A stretch of DNA of 64,000 nucleotides. It comes from Berberis thunbergii. Lineage: Eukaryota; Streptophyta; Magnoliopsida; Ranunculales; Berberidaceae. The position numbers and the translations under genes were made by a program. Positions 45,221-56,447 of the stretch are shown one piece after another. Position 1 is the stretch's first letter. Each line of letters begins with the position of its first letter. The notes below the pieces were generated by a model. The model did no database searches and was not told the DNA's origin. It was given only the letters and a program-made list of their open reading frames with translations. The DNA is taken from assembly GCA_003290165.1 (NCBI GenBank), contig QNQO01000454.1, positions 186,001 through 250,000 on the forward strand, in the 5' to 3' direction.

Positions 45221-46925
45221 AAAGGCAAGCGTGGGTAGTAAATGGCTCCCAGACCACTAAAAGAAAGAAAAATAACAATTACATTCGCATATACTTTCTA
45301 CCACTTGCATCCTCAAAAATGATTTTTTTTAGGTCCTCCGCAAAGGAGCTAGGAGTTACCTCTATAAACTCAGCATTTGGCATTAAACTAGCGAGCTTGT
45401 CAGCTGCCCTTATTTGTTTTCTCGCATGACATGGATTTACCTTACAGTCCTCGAACTCTTGCAGCAGCTTTTTGATCCGTTCTTGTCGAGTGCTTTAGCT
45501 TCCCATGAGGAGGCTTGGTTGTGGTGATGTATTGAACCGCATTTGCTGATCTATGCAGACGATCAGCTTGTGGTAATTGCCCTGCTTTGCATTTTTAGTC
45601 CCATTTCCACTCCTTGAAGCTCATGAAGAAGCACAGACTGTCCTCGTTGGGAGCCGAAGCTGCTGCCAGAACAGTCCCCGAATGGTCTCTAATTAGAGCT
45701 CCATACCCACCTTTTGTTCCCACCAAGGATCCATCCGAGTGAACTGTTACCCATCCTGTTCGGGCCTGTGCCAGGTGTGCCACGTGCTGGATGTAACTTG
45801 AAATTGATCTGTATACTCCATTTATCAAAGAAGCTCCTTGCTTGTATAGTATCCTCCACCGTTGGCTCCAATACAATAACTCGTAATCGAACATCTGCAA
45901 TTATCTTTGCTGTGATGTCTGTCTGGGACAGCAGCTTGTGCTCAAATATTCTCCTGTTTCGCTCCATCAGATGTGGTATAGAGTGCATTAAGAACAAGTT
46001 TTTTACCATAGAGCTGGAATTGGTCCCTGCGAAACCTCTGACTGCACCATTGTAGCTCCTCCACCCAGCCTAGAGGCCGGTGTTGTACCCCATGAGCTGC
46101 ACATAGGACCATATCGGTCTAGCATAACTTACACCTGAAGAAGAGGTGTTCTTTCATTTTCAGGTTCCCTTGTGGCATAGACAGCAAATGGAGTTTTGCA
46201 GCTGCTTCCATTTCTGAAGCTTGTCTTGTGTTTTAAACTGTTGTTCATAGCCAGCCATCCAATAAAACTATGTCTAGGTATTCTCCCTTTGAACCAAGCA
46301 AGCTTTGTCCAAGGAAGAATAGGGTTCTTGTTCCTGACAGGCATTATACGCACTTCTTACTGGAGTATTCCCATCAGTGCCTCCCTTCCAACCACCTCAT
46401 CCTCGTAATTGCAATCTATTTCAACTGCCTGGAGGTCCTCAATGATTCCGTAACTGTAGGCTGATCTGCAACTCGAATAGACCACTTCCCTTGTCTGATA
46501 AGGCACTAACCTTGGCATTTTATTGAAGAGAGAGTGATATGTAAGATGTTGGGGAAAGTGCTCCATCAGAATCCCCTTAGGATGCCAGGGGTCCTTCCAT
46601 AAGGACGTGTTCCTGCCATTACCAATGGCATAAGTGATCAACTTACTTGCCTGCTGCCTACATTTGAGGATGCTTCTCCAGCACCATGATGCGTCTTGAG
46701 GTATGCCCATATCCAAAGTCCCTACCTCTGAGAAGATGTTCTTTATCCACTGTACCCATAGAGTATCCTTGTTCGCAGCAATCTCCATATGTGCCTGATC
46801 ATGGCTGCAAATAACATGCACCAAGGTACATCTTCTTGCACATTCCCGTCAACTCATCCATGACCAAATCAAAGAGATATGGACTTAACGCCGACCCTTG
46901 ATGTAGTTCTACTGTCACTGAAATT
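44365..46925 (-). mobile_element. RTE-type LINE, 5'-truncated and split by an L1
   Basis: The 3' end at left is a short simple repeat (ATC)n at 44365-44381, typical of RTE elements. The minus-strand RT frame (45183-44719) has MLFADDIVLMDETSAGL, CEAFRYIGSIIQKNGAI and RPVMLYGSESWAT. The preceding RT part (SPYLFDLVMDEL-like, in a broken frame) lies on the other side of the L1 at 46925-46818. Only the C-terminal part of the polyprotein remains. It sits just after the VSR pseudogene. Confidence 0.88.
45184..46804 (-). mobile_element. L1-type LINE, 5'-truncated, with poly(A) and target duplication
   Basis: The target duplication CTGCAAATAACAT occurs at 45171-45183 and 46805-46817. A 36-base T run (45184-45219) is the poly(A) tail on the minus strand. 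The coding relic (46824-45595) holds the region with DASWCWRSILKCR and ITYAIGNGRNTSLWKDPWHP. Then comes a zinc-finger/RVT region (WTKLAWFKGRIPRHSFIGWLA), and last an RNase H domain (WVTVHSDGSLVGTKGGYGAL). Frames change between these parts. Only the last third of ORF2 was inserted, the usual product of incomplete target-primed reverse transcription. Confidence 0.92.
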
Positions 46926-47483
46926 CACTAGACATCCCACCTACTGAGCAAACACTTGTTACAACATAAAAATTTCTGCAGATGCAAATAAATTTTAAGT
47001 AAACTAGGTGGAATTACACGAGTTGTAATGGAATAAGCAAACAATTACTGTTCAAAAGAAAATAAAAAATGATTTTGGTGCTTGAATTGTTCAGTCATAG
47101 GTGAAAAAAACTGCCAAATACGGTATTGTAGGATCCATGGCTGGTGTTAAGGTCCAGGTTACCTTACAATTTATTCATGTCATAATAATTTTTACAAGTT
47201 GACAATTGATATGAAATTGGTGATAAATCAGAAGAAAGCAAAGGAGTTATAACTATTAGCTTTTATCTGATCAGCGATTGATTATTGAAGATCAAACCTT
47301 TCTGTGTTGAATTATTTGGATTTGAACTTAGTAGATAGGGTTTGAAGTTTCAATCAACTTGTTAAAGTCTGATGCAAAGACTTTGACTAACTTCTGCCTA
47401 TTATTTTCAGCCACTGAACCTCGACTCCTTTTATCCTTTTTCTTCTTCATCTTCTCCAACTACTCATCATCCATCGCTGCAAC
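46926..47483. other. Spacer upstream of the DUF26 gene
   Basis: An AT-rich stretch that should include the promoter of the receptor-like gene. I could not pick a convincing TATA box. Confidence 0.45.
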
Positions 47484-48018
47484 CATGCAATCAGACACAA
47501 CTCCTTCACTTCTCTCTTCATGTCTTCTTCTTCTTCTTCTTCTCCTCTCTCTTCTGTCTTATGTCGCGAAAGCACAAGATCATCATCCTCTGTGGACTTT
47601 CTGCAACTCTGATTACAACTACACCCAAGAACTCCATACCAATCCAATCTAATCTCACCCTCACTTCTCTAGCCTCAAAATGGGTTCTATATGACAACTT
47701 CAGGCACCAATTACCTTAACACAGTCTACGGCTTACTTCAATGTAGAGGAGACATTTCTTCCCAAGACTGTCAAAATTGTGCAAACACCTCTGTGCTAGA
47801 GATCACCAAACGATGTCCAAATCAAAGGCAAGCTTTGATATTCTATGATAAGTGCATGTTACACTATGCCAACTTCCGGTTCTTTGGTAGACAACAGTTG
47901 TATCTTTATGATCTGCCTAACAAACGAAACAACTCGAACCCAGTTTTGTTTAACAGGCAGCTAGTAGACTTGATGACAAATCTTTCTTCCAGAGCAGCTT
48001 CTGATGCTTCCAAGTTCT

Positions 48019-48476
48019 TGTTAGGCCCCCTATTAGACTTACCTATACAAGGAGAAGGAAGGCTATTGATAAGGAAGCATGTTAGTGTTCTGTGACTGCC
48101 AGTAAGGTGCTCAGTTAGGTGCTCTGTTTACATAACAACTTCTGTTAGTTTTTCTGTTAGTAAGGATGCTATAAATAAGAGACTAGAGGTAGACAGAAAA
48201 AGGCATTGATTGATTTTGTAAGAAAGTATTACATAGAGCTTGTGCTCTAGGAGAGTAGCCTTCTCGAATTGGCTTGTTACATAACTCAGATTACAATTCA
48301 TTTCTATTGAATACAACTCTTCCTTGAATCTATCTCTAGCAGAATATCTGACATTGTAGTCTGTTTTCTTCAATCTCAGAAATTCTTGAATGTAAACTGA
48401 GCTTTGGGTTGAATTGTATTGTTTCTGTGAGTTGAAATCTGCAGGAAAGAAGATAAATCCAAGTCAGATCTTATCA
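48019..48476 (+). repeat. 5' LTR of the Reina-like element
   Basis: It starts TGTTAGGCCCCC and ends AGATCTTATCA. A TATA-like CTATAAATAAG is at about 48170. Confidence 0.95.
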
Positions 48477-48478
48477 AT

Positions 48479-48490
48479 TGGTATCAGAGC
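48479..48490 (+). promoter_or_regulatory. Primer-binding site (initiator tRNA-Met)
   Basis: TGGTATCAGAGC starts two bases after the 5' LTR. Confidence 0.9.
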
Positions 48491-48510
48491 ATCCTCGAAT
48501 CCTTGTGGTA

Positions 48511-51500
48511 ATGGCTGGAAAAGGAGCGGCTACTGTTGCAAGAATGGAGATGATGGAAGAATCCATGGTAAACACGCAAGGAAAACTTGAATCATTAGAA
48601 GGAAGAATGAACTCTTGGGATGGAAATTTCCAAGAACTAAAACAGATGATGGAACAATTGTTGAAGGGCAACAAGAACCACCTAAAGCTACTTCCAACAC
48701 TGTGAGAGATCAGATCTCACCGGTTCATCAAGAAACACTACATCCTAATGTCGGTATGGCGGATCTTCTTCTCAGGGATTCCAATTTGATAGGAGATCTA
48801 GAAGATTGGAGATGCCGATCTTTGAAGGTTCAAACCCTGATGGATGGATCTTGAAGGCTGAAAGGTTCTTCTTACTACAGAAATATAGTAATGAGGAGAA
48901 GATGGAAGCTTCGGTGATGTCTTTCGAAGCCGATGCTCTTCTATGGTATCAGTGGGAATGTAAACGAAGACCGATTCACTTCTGGGAGGAACTTAAGAGC
49001 TTATTGTTGAAGCAGTTCCGATCGGTTCAAGAAGGATCTCTCTGCGAGCAGTTTTTGGCTCTCAAACAAGAAGGCTCAGTTTCAGACTATCGAAGGAGCT
49101 TTGTATCTCTCGCAGCGCCATTGGAAACCGTCACTGAGGAGGTATACCTCAGTAAATTTATCAATGGTTTGAAGCCTGCCATTAGAGCTGAAGTGCGAAT
49201 GCTCGACCCAAATCAGTTGGGTCGAGCCATGGACCTTGCCCAGCGGGTCGAGGAAAAACAAAAATACTCTGGTTGGGTTAAAACGAACCTTCAGGGTTAT
49301 AATCGGCCCATGCTAGGCCCAAGACAACTTGCTAATGGCCCGTTAGGGCAACAGACTCCAGGTTTGTCCAAAGAGTTTGAGAGATCTGGTTTTCACCAAC
49401 CAACTTTCTCTAGGGACAATGAGAGAAGCTCAGCTGCGAGAGGCGAGACCAGACGCTACTCAGATGCAGAATATCAGGAAAAGAGAGCGAGAGGTCTGTG
49501 TTTCAAATGTGACGAGAAGTATTCTCCTGGTCACCGATGTAGGAGGAAGGAGGTTAGTGTTCTTATTGCACAAGCAAATAGTGATGAGGAAGAAGAAGAA
49601 CCTCAGGGGTGTGAGGATCAGAAAGAATTAGATGGAGCAGAAATAGGATCAGTGGTTGAAGTATCTTTGAGCTCGGTTATGGGTTTGACGAACCCTAAAA
49701 CAATGAAGATGCAAGGTGATGTTTTGGGTCAATTAGTTGTGGTGTTAGTCGACAGCGGAGCCACTCACAATTTTATTTCCCACAAGGTCATTGAGCAGGT
49801 GAGACTTCCAATTTCTTCGACGGGTGTTTATGGAGTAACGTTGGGTTCGGGAGACTCAGTTCAAGGCAGCGGAATTTGTAGGGGTGTTAAGTTGATGTTG
49901 CAAGGAGTAGAGATATTGGATGATTTTCTTCCTCTTGGGCTGGGGAGTTTAGACGTAATTTTGGGCATACAGTGGTTAGAAAAATTAGGAACTACTTTCA
50001 TTAATTGGAAGGAGCAGACATTGAGATTTAGAGTGGGATCAGAAACTTTAACTCTCAAGGGGGATCCTTCTTTGGGGCGTAGTTTGATTTCATTCAAATC
50101 TATGGTTAGAACCATCAAACAGGAGGGTTATGGTTTCTTGGTGGAATTGGGCTGTGTTTCTTCGACTGAGATGGATCAAGGACCGGTTCCAGTGGAATTG
50201 GTAGATCTGTTAAGGCAGTATGAGGTGGTGTTCCAGATACCGGTTGGGTTACCTCCAAAGAGGGGACATGAGCATAGTATCGTGTTACAAGGAGGAGCCG
50301 GACCAATCAATGTTCGTCCCTATCGCTATCCCCAATTTCAGAAGAACGAAATAGAAAGGCTGATCACCGAGATGTTGGAAGCAGGCATCATCAGGCATAG
50401 TGTGAGCCCGTTTTCTAGCCCAGTGCTGTTAGTCAAGAAGAAGGATGGGGGATGGAGGTTTTGTGTAGACTATCGGGCCCTGAATAAACAGACGGTTCCT
50501 GATCGTTTTCCAATTCCTATTATCGACGAGCTATTGGATGAGCTACATGGCGCCGTGATTTTTTCGAAGCTAGATTTGAAGTCGGGTTATCACCAGATTA
50601 GAGTTCAGGAAGGGGATGAGGCCAAGACAGCGTTCCGGACGCACGAGGGGCATTATGAGTTTCTCGTAATGCCGTTTGGATTGACGAATGCTCCTGCCAC
50701 GTTCCAGGCTTTGATGAACGCAATTTTTAGACCTTATTTGCGTAAGTTTGTTCTTGTGTTTTTTGACGATATATTGGTCTATAGCCCAAGCATAGAGCTA
50801 CACGTGCTTCAGTTGGAAACAGTCCTGAAATTGCTACAAACACACTGTTTGTACGCAAATAAGAAGAAATGTGAGTTTGGCAGTCGACAACTGGGATATT
50901 TGGGACATGTCATTTCGGCTAATGGTGTGTCAATGGATCAATCTAAGATACAAGCCGTTTTGAAGTGGCCGCAACCCCAGAATGTTACGGAGCTGAGGGA
51001 TTTTTGGGTCTTACGGGCTACTACCGAAAATTCATCAGTGGGTATAGTAAGGTGGCGTGGCCACTGATTTCTCAGTTGAAAAAAAATAAGTTTGCTTGGA
51101 ATGATGAGGCAGAGGGTGCTTTTCAGAATTTAAAGCAGATTATGACTACGGCTCCGGTTTTGGCCATGCCGGATTTTTCTAAGGAATTTGTAGTGGAGAC
51201 TGACGCTTCCGGTTTTGCCGTGGGAGCAGTTCTGATGCAAGAGAAGAGGCCCGTCGCATTCTTTAGTCAGGTATTGGGACAAAGGGCTAGGCTCAAGCCA
51301 ATTTACGAAAAAGAACTCATGGCCATGGTGTTGGCCGTCAACAAGTGGCGTGCTTATTTGCTAGGCCGAAAATTTGTTATCCGCAGTGATCAGAGGAGCT
51401 TGAAGTATTTGATGGAGCAAAGGGTTATTGGTCCGGATTATCAAAAATGGGTGAGCAAATTATTAGGATTTCAATTTGAAATTCAGTTTCGAACTGGGGC

Positions 51501-53097
51501 TTCCAATGCGGCGGCTGACGCACTTTCTCGCATCTCTCTATCTCCGCTCTGTTCATCGGTGAGTTTTCCTGTTTGGAGAGGTTGGGACATTCTTCGAACT
51601 GAGATTTCCAGTGATCCAGAGATTCAGCAAATCAAGAAGGAGTTATTGCTAGGTGCGGTGAAGCACGGATATGCAGTTGTTGATGAATTTTTGTATTACA
51701 AACAGAGGTTGGTAATCCCTAGCGTTTCTTCCCTCATTCCCCTTATTTTTAAGGAATTCCATGAGTCAGCTGTGGGAGGACACTCCGGCGAGTCTAAGAC
51801 TTATCTGCGAGTGGCGAAGGAGTTATATTGGGTAGGGATGAAAGCCTATATTCGAAGAATGGTAAGTGAGTGTGACGTGTGTCAACGCAATAAGTCCATG
51901 GCCACGTCTCCGGCCGGTCTTCTTCAGCCTATTCCGCTTCCGGTTCAAATTTGGGATGAAGTTACCATGGACTTCATAGAAGGGTTGCCATGTTCTGGTG
52001 CTGCTGATACTATTCTAGTGGTAATTGATCGGCTTAGCAAGTATGCCCATTTCGTTGGCCTTAAACACCCTTATACAGCCAAGAAGGTCGCTTCAGTATT
52101 TTGCAAGGAAATTTGTCGGCTTCATGGTACTCCCATTTCGATTATTTCAGACAGAGATAAGGTCTTTCTTAGTCTCTTTTGGCAAGAATTGTTTCGGGCT
52201 CAGGGGACCAAACTGAAACGAAGCTCGGCTTATCATCCGCAAACGGACGGTCAGTCTGAGGTATTGAATCGTTGTCTTGAAACTTATTTACGGTGTTTTA
52301 CTTCGGAGCGTCCCAAACAGTGGTTGCAGTGGTTGCATTGGGCGGAGTATTGGTACAACACATCTTGGCATTCAGCTACAGGGTATACTCCTTTCAAAAT
52401 TCTGTATGGAAGGGATCCTCCTCCACTTATCAGGTATGCCCCTAGTTCTACAGTTGTGTCTTCTGTGGAACAACTGCTGTCTGAGAGGGATGGGGTTTTG
52501 GCTTTGCTTAAATTACATTTGTTGCGCGCACAACAACGTATGAAGCACCAGGCTGACAAAGCCAGAAGAGATGAAGTTTTTGAGGTGGGTGACCATGTTT
52601 TTCTAAAGCTTCGGCCTTATCGACAGCACACTGTGATCAGCCGAGGGAATCAGAAATTGTCGGCTCGGTTTTATGGTCCTTTTGAGGTACTGGCACAAGT
52701 AGGAGCAGTGGCATATCGACTGGCTCTTCCAGCCTCTTCCAGAATCCATCCCGTTTTCCACGTCTCCCAGTTGCGTCGAGCTTTGGGTCAGGGTTATAAG
52801 GTCCTTCCTCTTCCTTCTAATATTCCAGGTGAATCTGACTCTCTTGTTTATCCTGAGTCTGTTCTGGATGTGCGTCCAGGGGTGGGAGACAGGTTGGGTT
52901 CATGGGATGTATTGATTAAGTGGCAAGGGCTCCCTGCTTTTGAGGCCACTTGGGAAGATTATACATTTTTGCAGTCTCAGTTTCCTGAGTTTCACCTTGA
53001 GGACAAGGTGAATTTTGGGGGGGGAAGTATTGTTAGGCCCCCTATTAGACTTACCTATACAAGGAGAAGGAAGGCTATTGATAAGGAAGCATGTTAG
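48511..53097 (+). pseudogene. Gag-pol of the Reina-like element, three frame breaks
   Basis: Gag starts at the Met at 48511 with a short coiled-coil-like N-terminus. Frame changes near 48680 and 48805 lead into the gag core (MPIFEGSNPDGWILKAERFF) and a zinc knuckle (CFKCDEKYSPGHRC, about 49500). The protease has VVLVDSGATHNFISH (about 49745). RT (about 50300-50980) has [32 protein letters not shown] and VFFDDILVYS. A one-base loss near 51000 shifts the frame to that of 50965-53097. That part has RNase H (VVETDASGFAVGAVLMQ) and integrase (DFIEGLPCSG, ISDRDKVFL, GQSEVLNRCLE). A chromodomain follows (DVLIKWQGLPAFEATWEDY). The catalytic residues remain. The chromodomain frame ends inside the 3' LTR. 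Confidence 0.92.
53013..53030 (+). promoter_or_regulatory. Polypurine tract of the Reina-like element
   Basis: TTTTGGGGGGGGAAGTAT sits immediately before the 3' LTR and overlaps the coding frame. Confidence 0.85.
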
Positions 53098-53488
53098 TGT
53101 TCTGTGACTGCCAGTAAGGTGCTCAGTTAGGTGCTCTGTTTACATAACAACTTCTGTTAGTTTTTCTGTTATTAAGGATGCTATAAATAAGAGACTAGAG
53201 GTAGACAGAAAAAGGCATTGATTGATTTTGTAAGAAAGTATTACATAGAGCTTGTGCTCTAGGAGAGTAGCCTTCTCGAATTGGCTTGTTACATAACTCA
53301 GATTACAATTCATTTCTATTGAATACAACTCTTTCCTTGAATCTATCTCTAGCAGAATATCTGACATTGTAGTCTGTTTTCTTCAATCTCAGAAATTCTT
53401 GAATGTAAACTGAGCTTTGGTTGAATTGTATTGTTTCTGTGAGTTGAAATCTGCAGGAAAGAAGATAAATCCAAGTCAGATCTTATCA
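53031..53488 (+). repeat. 3' LTR of the Reina-like element
   Basis: Almost the same as 48019-48476. It begins directly after the polypurine tract at 53013-53030. Confidence 0.95.
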
Positions 53489-54948
53489 GTTCTCCACTGG
53501 GAGAAGTTGGTTCAATGAGGAGTCAGTGAACATATATGGTTTGGTGCAGTGCAGTAGAGAGTTGTCTCATAATGGTTGTTTGGGATGCTTGCAAGACTTG
53601 ATTATGTGTATTTCAGCATGTTGCAATGAAAGGATAGGAGCTCAGATTTTGTCCATGAGTTGTAATTTAAGATATGAAACACATCTCTTCTTTCAATCAT
53701 CAGAGCTAGAAGAAGATTCAAGCAGCACAAAAGGTAAACTTCTTGCTTCATTTAGCTTAATTAGTTGAAGAAACAAAGACAATAATTGGATCTTATCTTC
53801 TTATCCTCATGTTGAATACTTCCAAACGCGATTTGTTTGCGTCGTATTCCAATTTGACTTGGTCATTTGGCTGAACTAGGTATTTTGGACATTTTTAACT
53901 TTTCTAAGCAGTGATTAACCCATAGAAAGACGATGCTTCATTTTTTAGGGTTCTTGGTTGTTAAAACTAAATCTCTAATGTCAAATAATCCAAAATCAAT
54001 TCTTATTTCACCCCATGTAGAAATTTCAAATCAAGTTGATTCAACTCAAATATCTCGTAATAAAAAATTTGACCCTTCTGAGTACTGACTACATGCTTGT
54101 GATACAGAATCATCTTCTTGTAAAATACAGACCCTGTTGCATTCACTGATTCTCAATAGAAGTGTGTATCGTATGAATAATTTTTGCTGTTTAGATTAGT
54201 TCAAATGTCTACAATAAGTTGGCCCTATTGTTGCAATTTCTAAATTAAAAAAAAAATTATAAGAAAATAAAAGAAACCTAAGAAGTGATGAAGGTATGAG
54301 ATTAGTGACACTGAATGTACAAATATGCACTGAAATTTGCAAAATACAAGCAGTGGCTGTGAGACAGTTGATACGAACCACAACAAATATGATTTTGCGG
54401 TACATAATATATATTATCAATGGTAGAGAATTCTGACTCACAAGAAACTTGTGTACTTGTTATGCAGGAAACAAGAACAATTTGAGAAACGTAATCCTAA
54501 TACAGATAATAGTTGTTGCTGCATTCGCGATTGGCATTTGTATTCTATTGATGAGGATCATGAAAAGAAGAATCGGTAAACTTCTTCATTATTTATTCCC
54601 CCAAGCTTTTAGCGTTATAGTCTATACATCTGAATATAATTATTCTGATTCAAGGCCCTTTTAAACTTGAGACCTTTCCAGTCCATTTTCCTCTTCTTTC
54701 AGGGGAACTAATTCTTTTCCTCATGAAACTCATTGCTTTTCCAACAGGCGGAAAAGAAGATGCAATCAAAAGCATGGAATGTGAGATCGAAAGCTCCAAA
54801 TCATTTAAAACAGCCACAAAGAATTCCTCTGGTTCATAAATTTCGGGAATACTTCTATCAAGACTAGCAAAAGATTGCATTGTATCCTTTCTTAAAAGCT
54901 TCAAGTTACAATACAAAATAAGGTGCAAGGGACGACTAATGATGATAA

Positions 54949-54972
54949 TAAAAAAAAAAAAAAAAAAAAAAA
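54949..54972. repeat. Poly(A) run between the DUF26 gene and the RBM19 relic
   Basis: A run of about 23 A residues. It may be the tail of an unrecognised retroposed piece or a simple repeat. The DUF26 gene stops about 110 bp before it. Confidence 0.6.
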
Positions 54973-55118
54973 GGAAGTTGTATTAGCTTGTAAATTTTCT
55001 GTGCAGAACCAAAATTTGGGAAACACAAAGCTGTAGAACTAGCGGGATAAAAACAGAGAAAAAGTCCAGTATTTTTGTATGAAATCCTTTTATTTTAGTA
55101 TACAGAATTCTGGGAATA

Positions 55119-55293
55119 CTAATCTGCGATCCTTTCAAACTTAACACTGCTTTCATCCATGACGGATACACGTTTCCTTTTCTTGGACAACTGTGTTGGA
55201 TTCTGAAATCCATTTTCCTCGTCAGTGAATTGGGCAGCTGTTTGAACACGTGAGTCGTCTAAGCTCTCACCTTCCTTTGCTGGCTTCTAGTAC
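55119..55293 (-). pseudogene. Last exon of the RBM19-like relic
   Basis: It starts after the acceptor CTTCAG and runs in frame to the stop at 55119-55121. The Lys/Arg-rich KKRKRVSVMD stretch looks like a nuclear signal. The probable 3' untranslated part lies to the left down to about 54980. Confidence 0.88.
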
Positions 55294-55381
55294 CTGAAGG
55301 TTCAAAGCAAGAAAGTTTCAATCTTAATCCAATGCCTGTAAAGGTAGATGTGCATTTTGTAGTGATCGTTCCAAATCATAC

Positions 55382-55511
55382 CAGATGGCGACCGTACAGA
55401 TGAGTATTTGACAGAGCATTGAGAGCATTTTGTGCCTCTTGTTTTGTGACATTCAACAAATGCAAATCCTCTGTGGTTCCCAAACTTCATAGGCAACCTT
55501 AAACTCTTGAT
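55382..55511 (-). pseudogene. RRM exon of the RBM19-like relic, 2-bp deletion
   Basis: 130 bp between a GCAG acceptor and a GTATGA donor. The RNP-1 motif HRGFAFVE is intact. Two bases are missing just after it, which puts the rest of the exon out of frame. Confidence 0.85.
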
Positions 55512-55519
55512 CTGCAACA

Positions 55520-56141
55520 TAAAAAGATTTTCATACAAATGTCGAGTACACTGAGTTTTCACGAGAGTTACTGTCTCTCAGCAGCTTAGCTGGTGAAACA
55601 AGTAAAAGATACGAGGAAGTGAGAACTATTGTGAGATTGTATTAGTAGTCATTGATAGAGAAATTATTCTATACATTTGAGCCCAATTTGGTCCTAGAGC
55701 AACAAGTTTCCAAGGACACTCGGAACAAGGTGATTGTCAGACAACTTGAAGACATCCATGTATGTTGTCAAGGTTTGCAGACATAACTTGTAGCCATTGA
55801 AGAGACAGAGAGGTTGCAAACAAGGACTGATGCAAGCCAAGAGAAGTTGTAAGTTGATGTCTTTCACATCCAATGGAAGCCCCCTCAAAATCAACATCAC
55901 AACCACCCTCTCCATGCTGCAGCCTACCAGGATAACCCTCTAACTCGAGCTTTGCAAAGAATCGACAAACCCATGGCACCAAAACCAACCGAGTCAACCC
56001 ACAGTGCAAAGCCCAAGGCCAGCCAACCGGTTGTGCATGGAGTCAAGAATATTAGCGAAACCCGAAGGCCAGCCAACCAGTTGTGCATCGAGTCATGTTG
56101 CATGATAGTCTAGACTGTGATGCACCAACTCGACCAACCTC
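55520..56141 (-). other. Unassigned sequence between the RBM19 exons and Copia
   Basis: There are two overlapping minus-strand frames of 73 and 90 codons (55694-56009) without a motif that I recognise. A direct repeat, AAGGCCAGCCAACC-GTTGTGCAT, occurs at about 56009 and 56063. Confidence 0.45.
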
Positions 56142-56146
56142 CTCCC

Positions 56147-56382
56147 TGAAAGGAGCCATTAGCTGTTAAGTTCAGGACCGAGTCTTTAGGTTTGTTTTTA
56201 GTCAATTAAGAAATCCCTAGTTTGTAGGAGAGTAGACTAAATCTTTGATTCTGTTTGTTATGGCTATTGTTTAGCCGATTTCAGCATTCTGTTTGTTATA
56301 CTAATGGCTATATATGGGCCTTAGTCTCTTTGAATAAATATTCAGTTTTGATTTCCACAATTTACAAAGTCTCTACTTTACA
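56147..56382 (+). repeat. 5' LTR of the Copia element
   Basis: Starts TGAAAGGAGCC and ends CTACTTTACA. A TATA-like GGCTATATATGGG is at about 56307. Confidence 0.95.
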
Positions 56383-56384
56383 TT

Positions 56385-56397
56385 TGGTATCAGAGCC
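56385..56397 (+). promoter_or_regulatory. Primer-binding site of the Copia element
   Basis: TGGTATCAGAGCC, initiator tRNA-Met type, two bases after the 5' LTR. Confidence 0.9.
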
Positions 56398-56447
56398 TCG
56401 GTGAAATTAGTGAGATTAAGGCAGCAGCCTGTGAGAGATCAAACACA

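Larger units (their letters stand above)
48019..53488 (+). mobile_element. Young chromovirus (Reina-like) inserted in the DUF26 gene
   Basis: The element is 5470 bp with 458-bp LTRs and a perfect 5-bp duplication GTTCT (48014-48018 and 53489-53493). Its small size, short LTRs, FFDD-type RT motif and C-terminal chromodomain suggest the Reina clade. I saw one substitution and two compensating single-base indels between the LTRs, so the insertion is recent. Three frame breaks remain in the coding region. Confidence 0.92.
47484..54839 (+). pseudogene. Cysteine-rich receptor-like (DUF26) gene, broken by a retrotransposon, no kinase
   Basis: Exon 1 starts at the Met at 47484 with a signal peptide (LLLLLLLLSLLSYVAKAQ). 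It has a first DUF26 domain containing LLQCRGDISSQDCQNC (C-x8-C-x2-C). Two frameshifts occur near 47645-47690. At 48018 a chromovirus interrupts it, and the second DUF26 domain continues from 53489 (LVQCSRELSHNGCLGC, ACCNERIG, SMSCNLRYE). A donor follows at about 53734. The next exon (54468-54576) encodes a transmembrane helix (VILIQIIVVAAFAIGICILL) and basic residues. A last exon (54748-54839) ends SFKTATKNSSGS-stop. A cysteine-rich receptor kinase would continue into a kinase domain, and none is seen. The family acts at the plasma membrane in stress and defence signalling. Confidence 0.9.

Noticed and set aside
55694..56009. Two overlapping minus-strand frames of 73 and 90 codons
   Set aside because: No recognisable domain, and the overlap in different phases argues against a gene.
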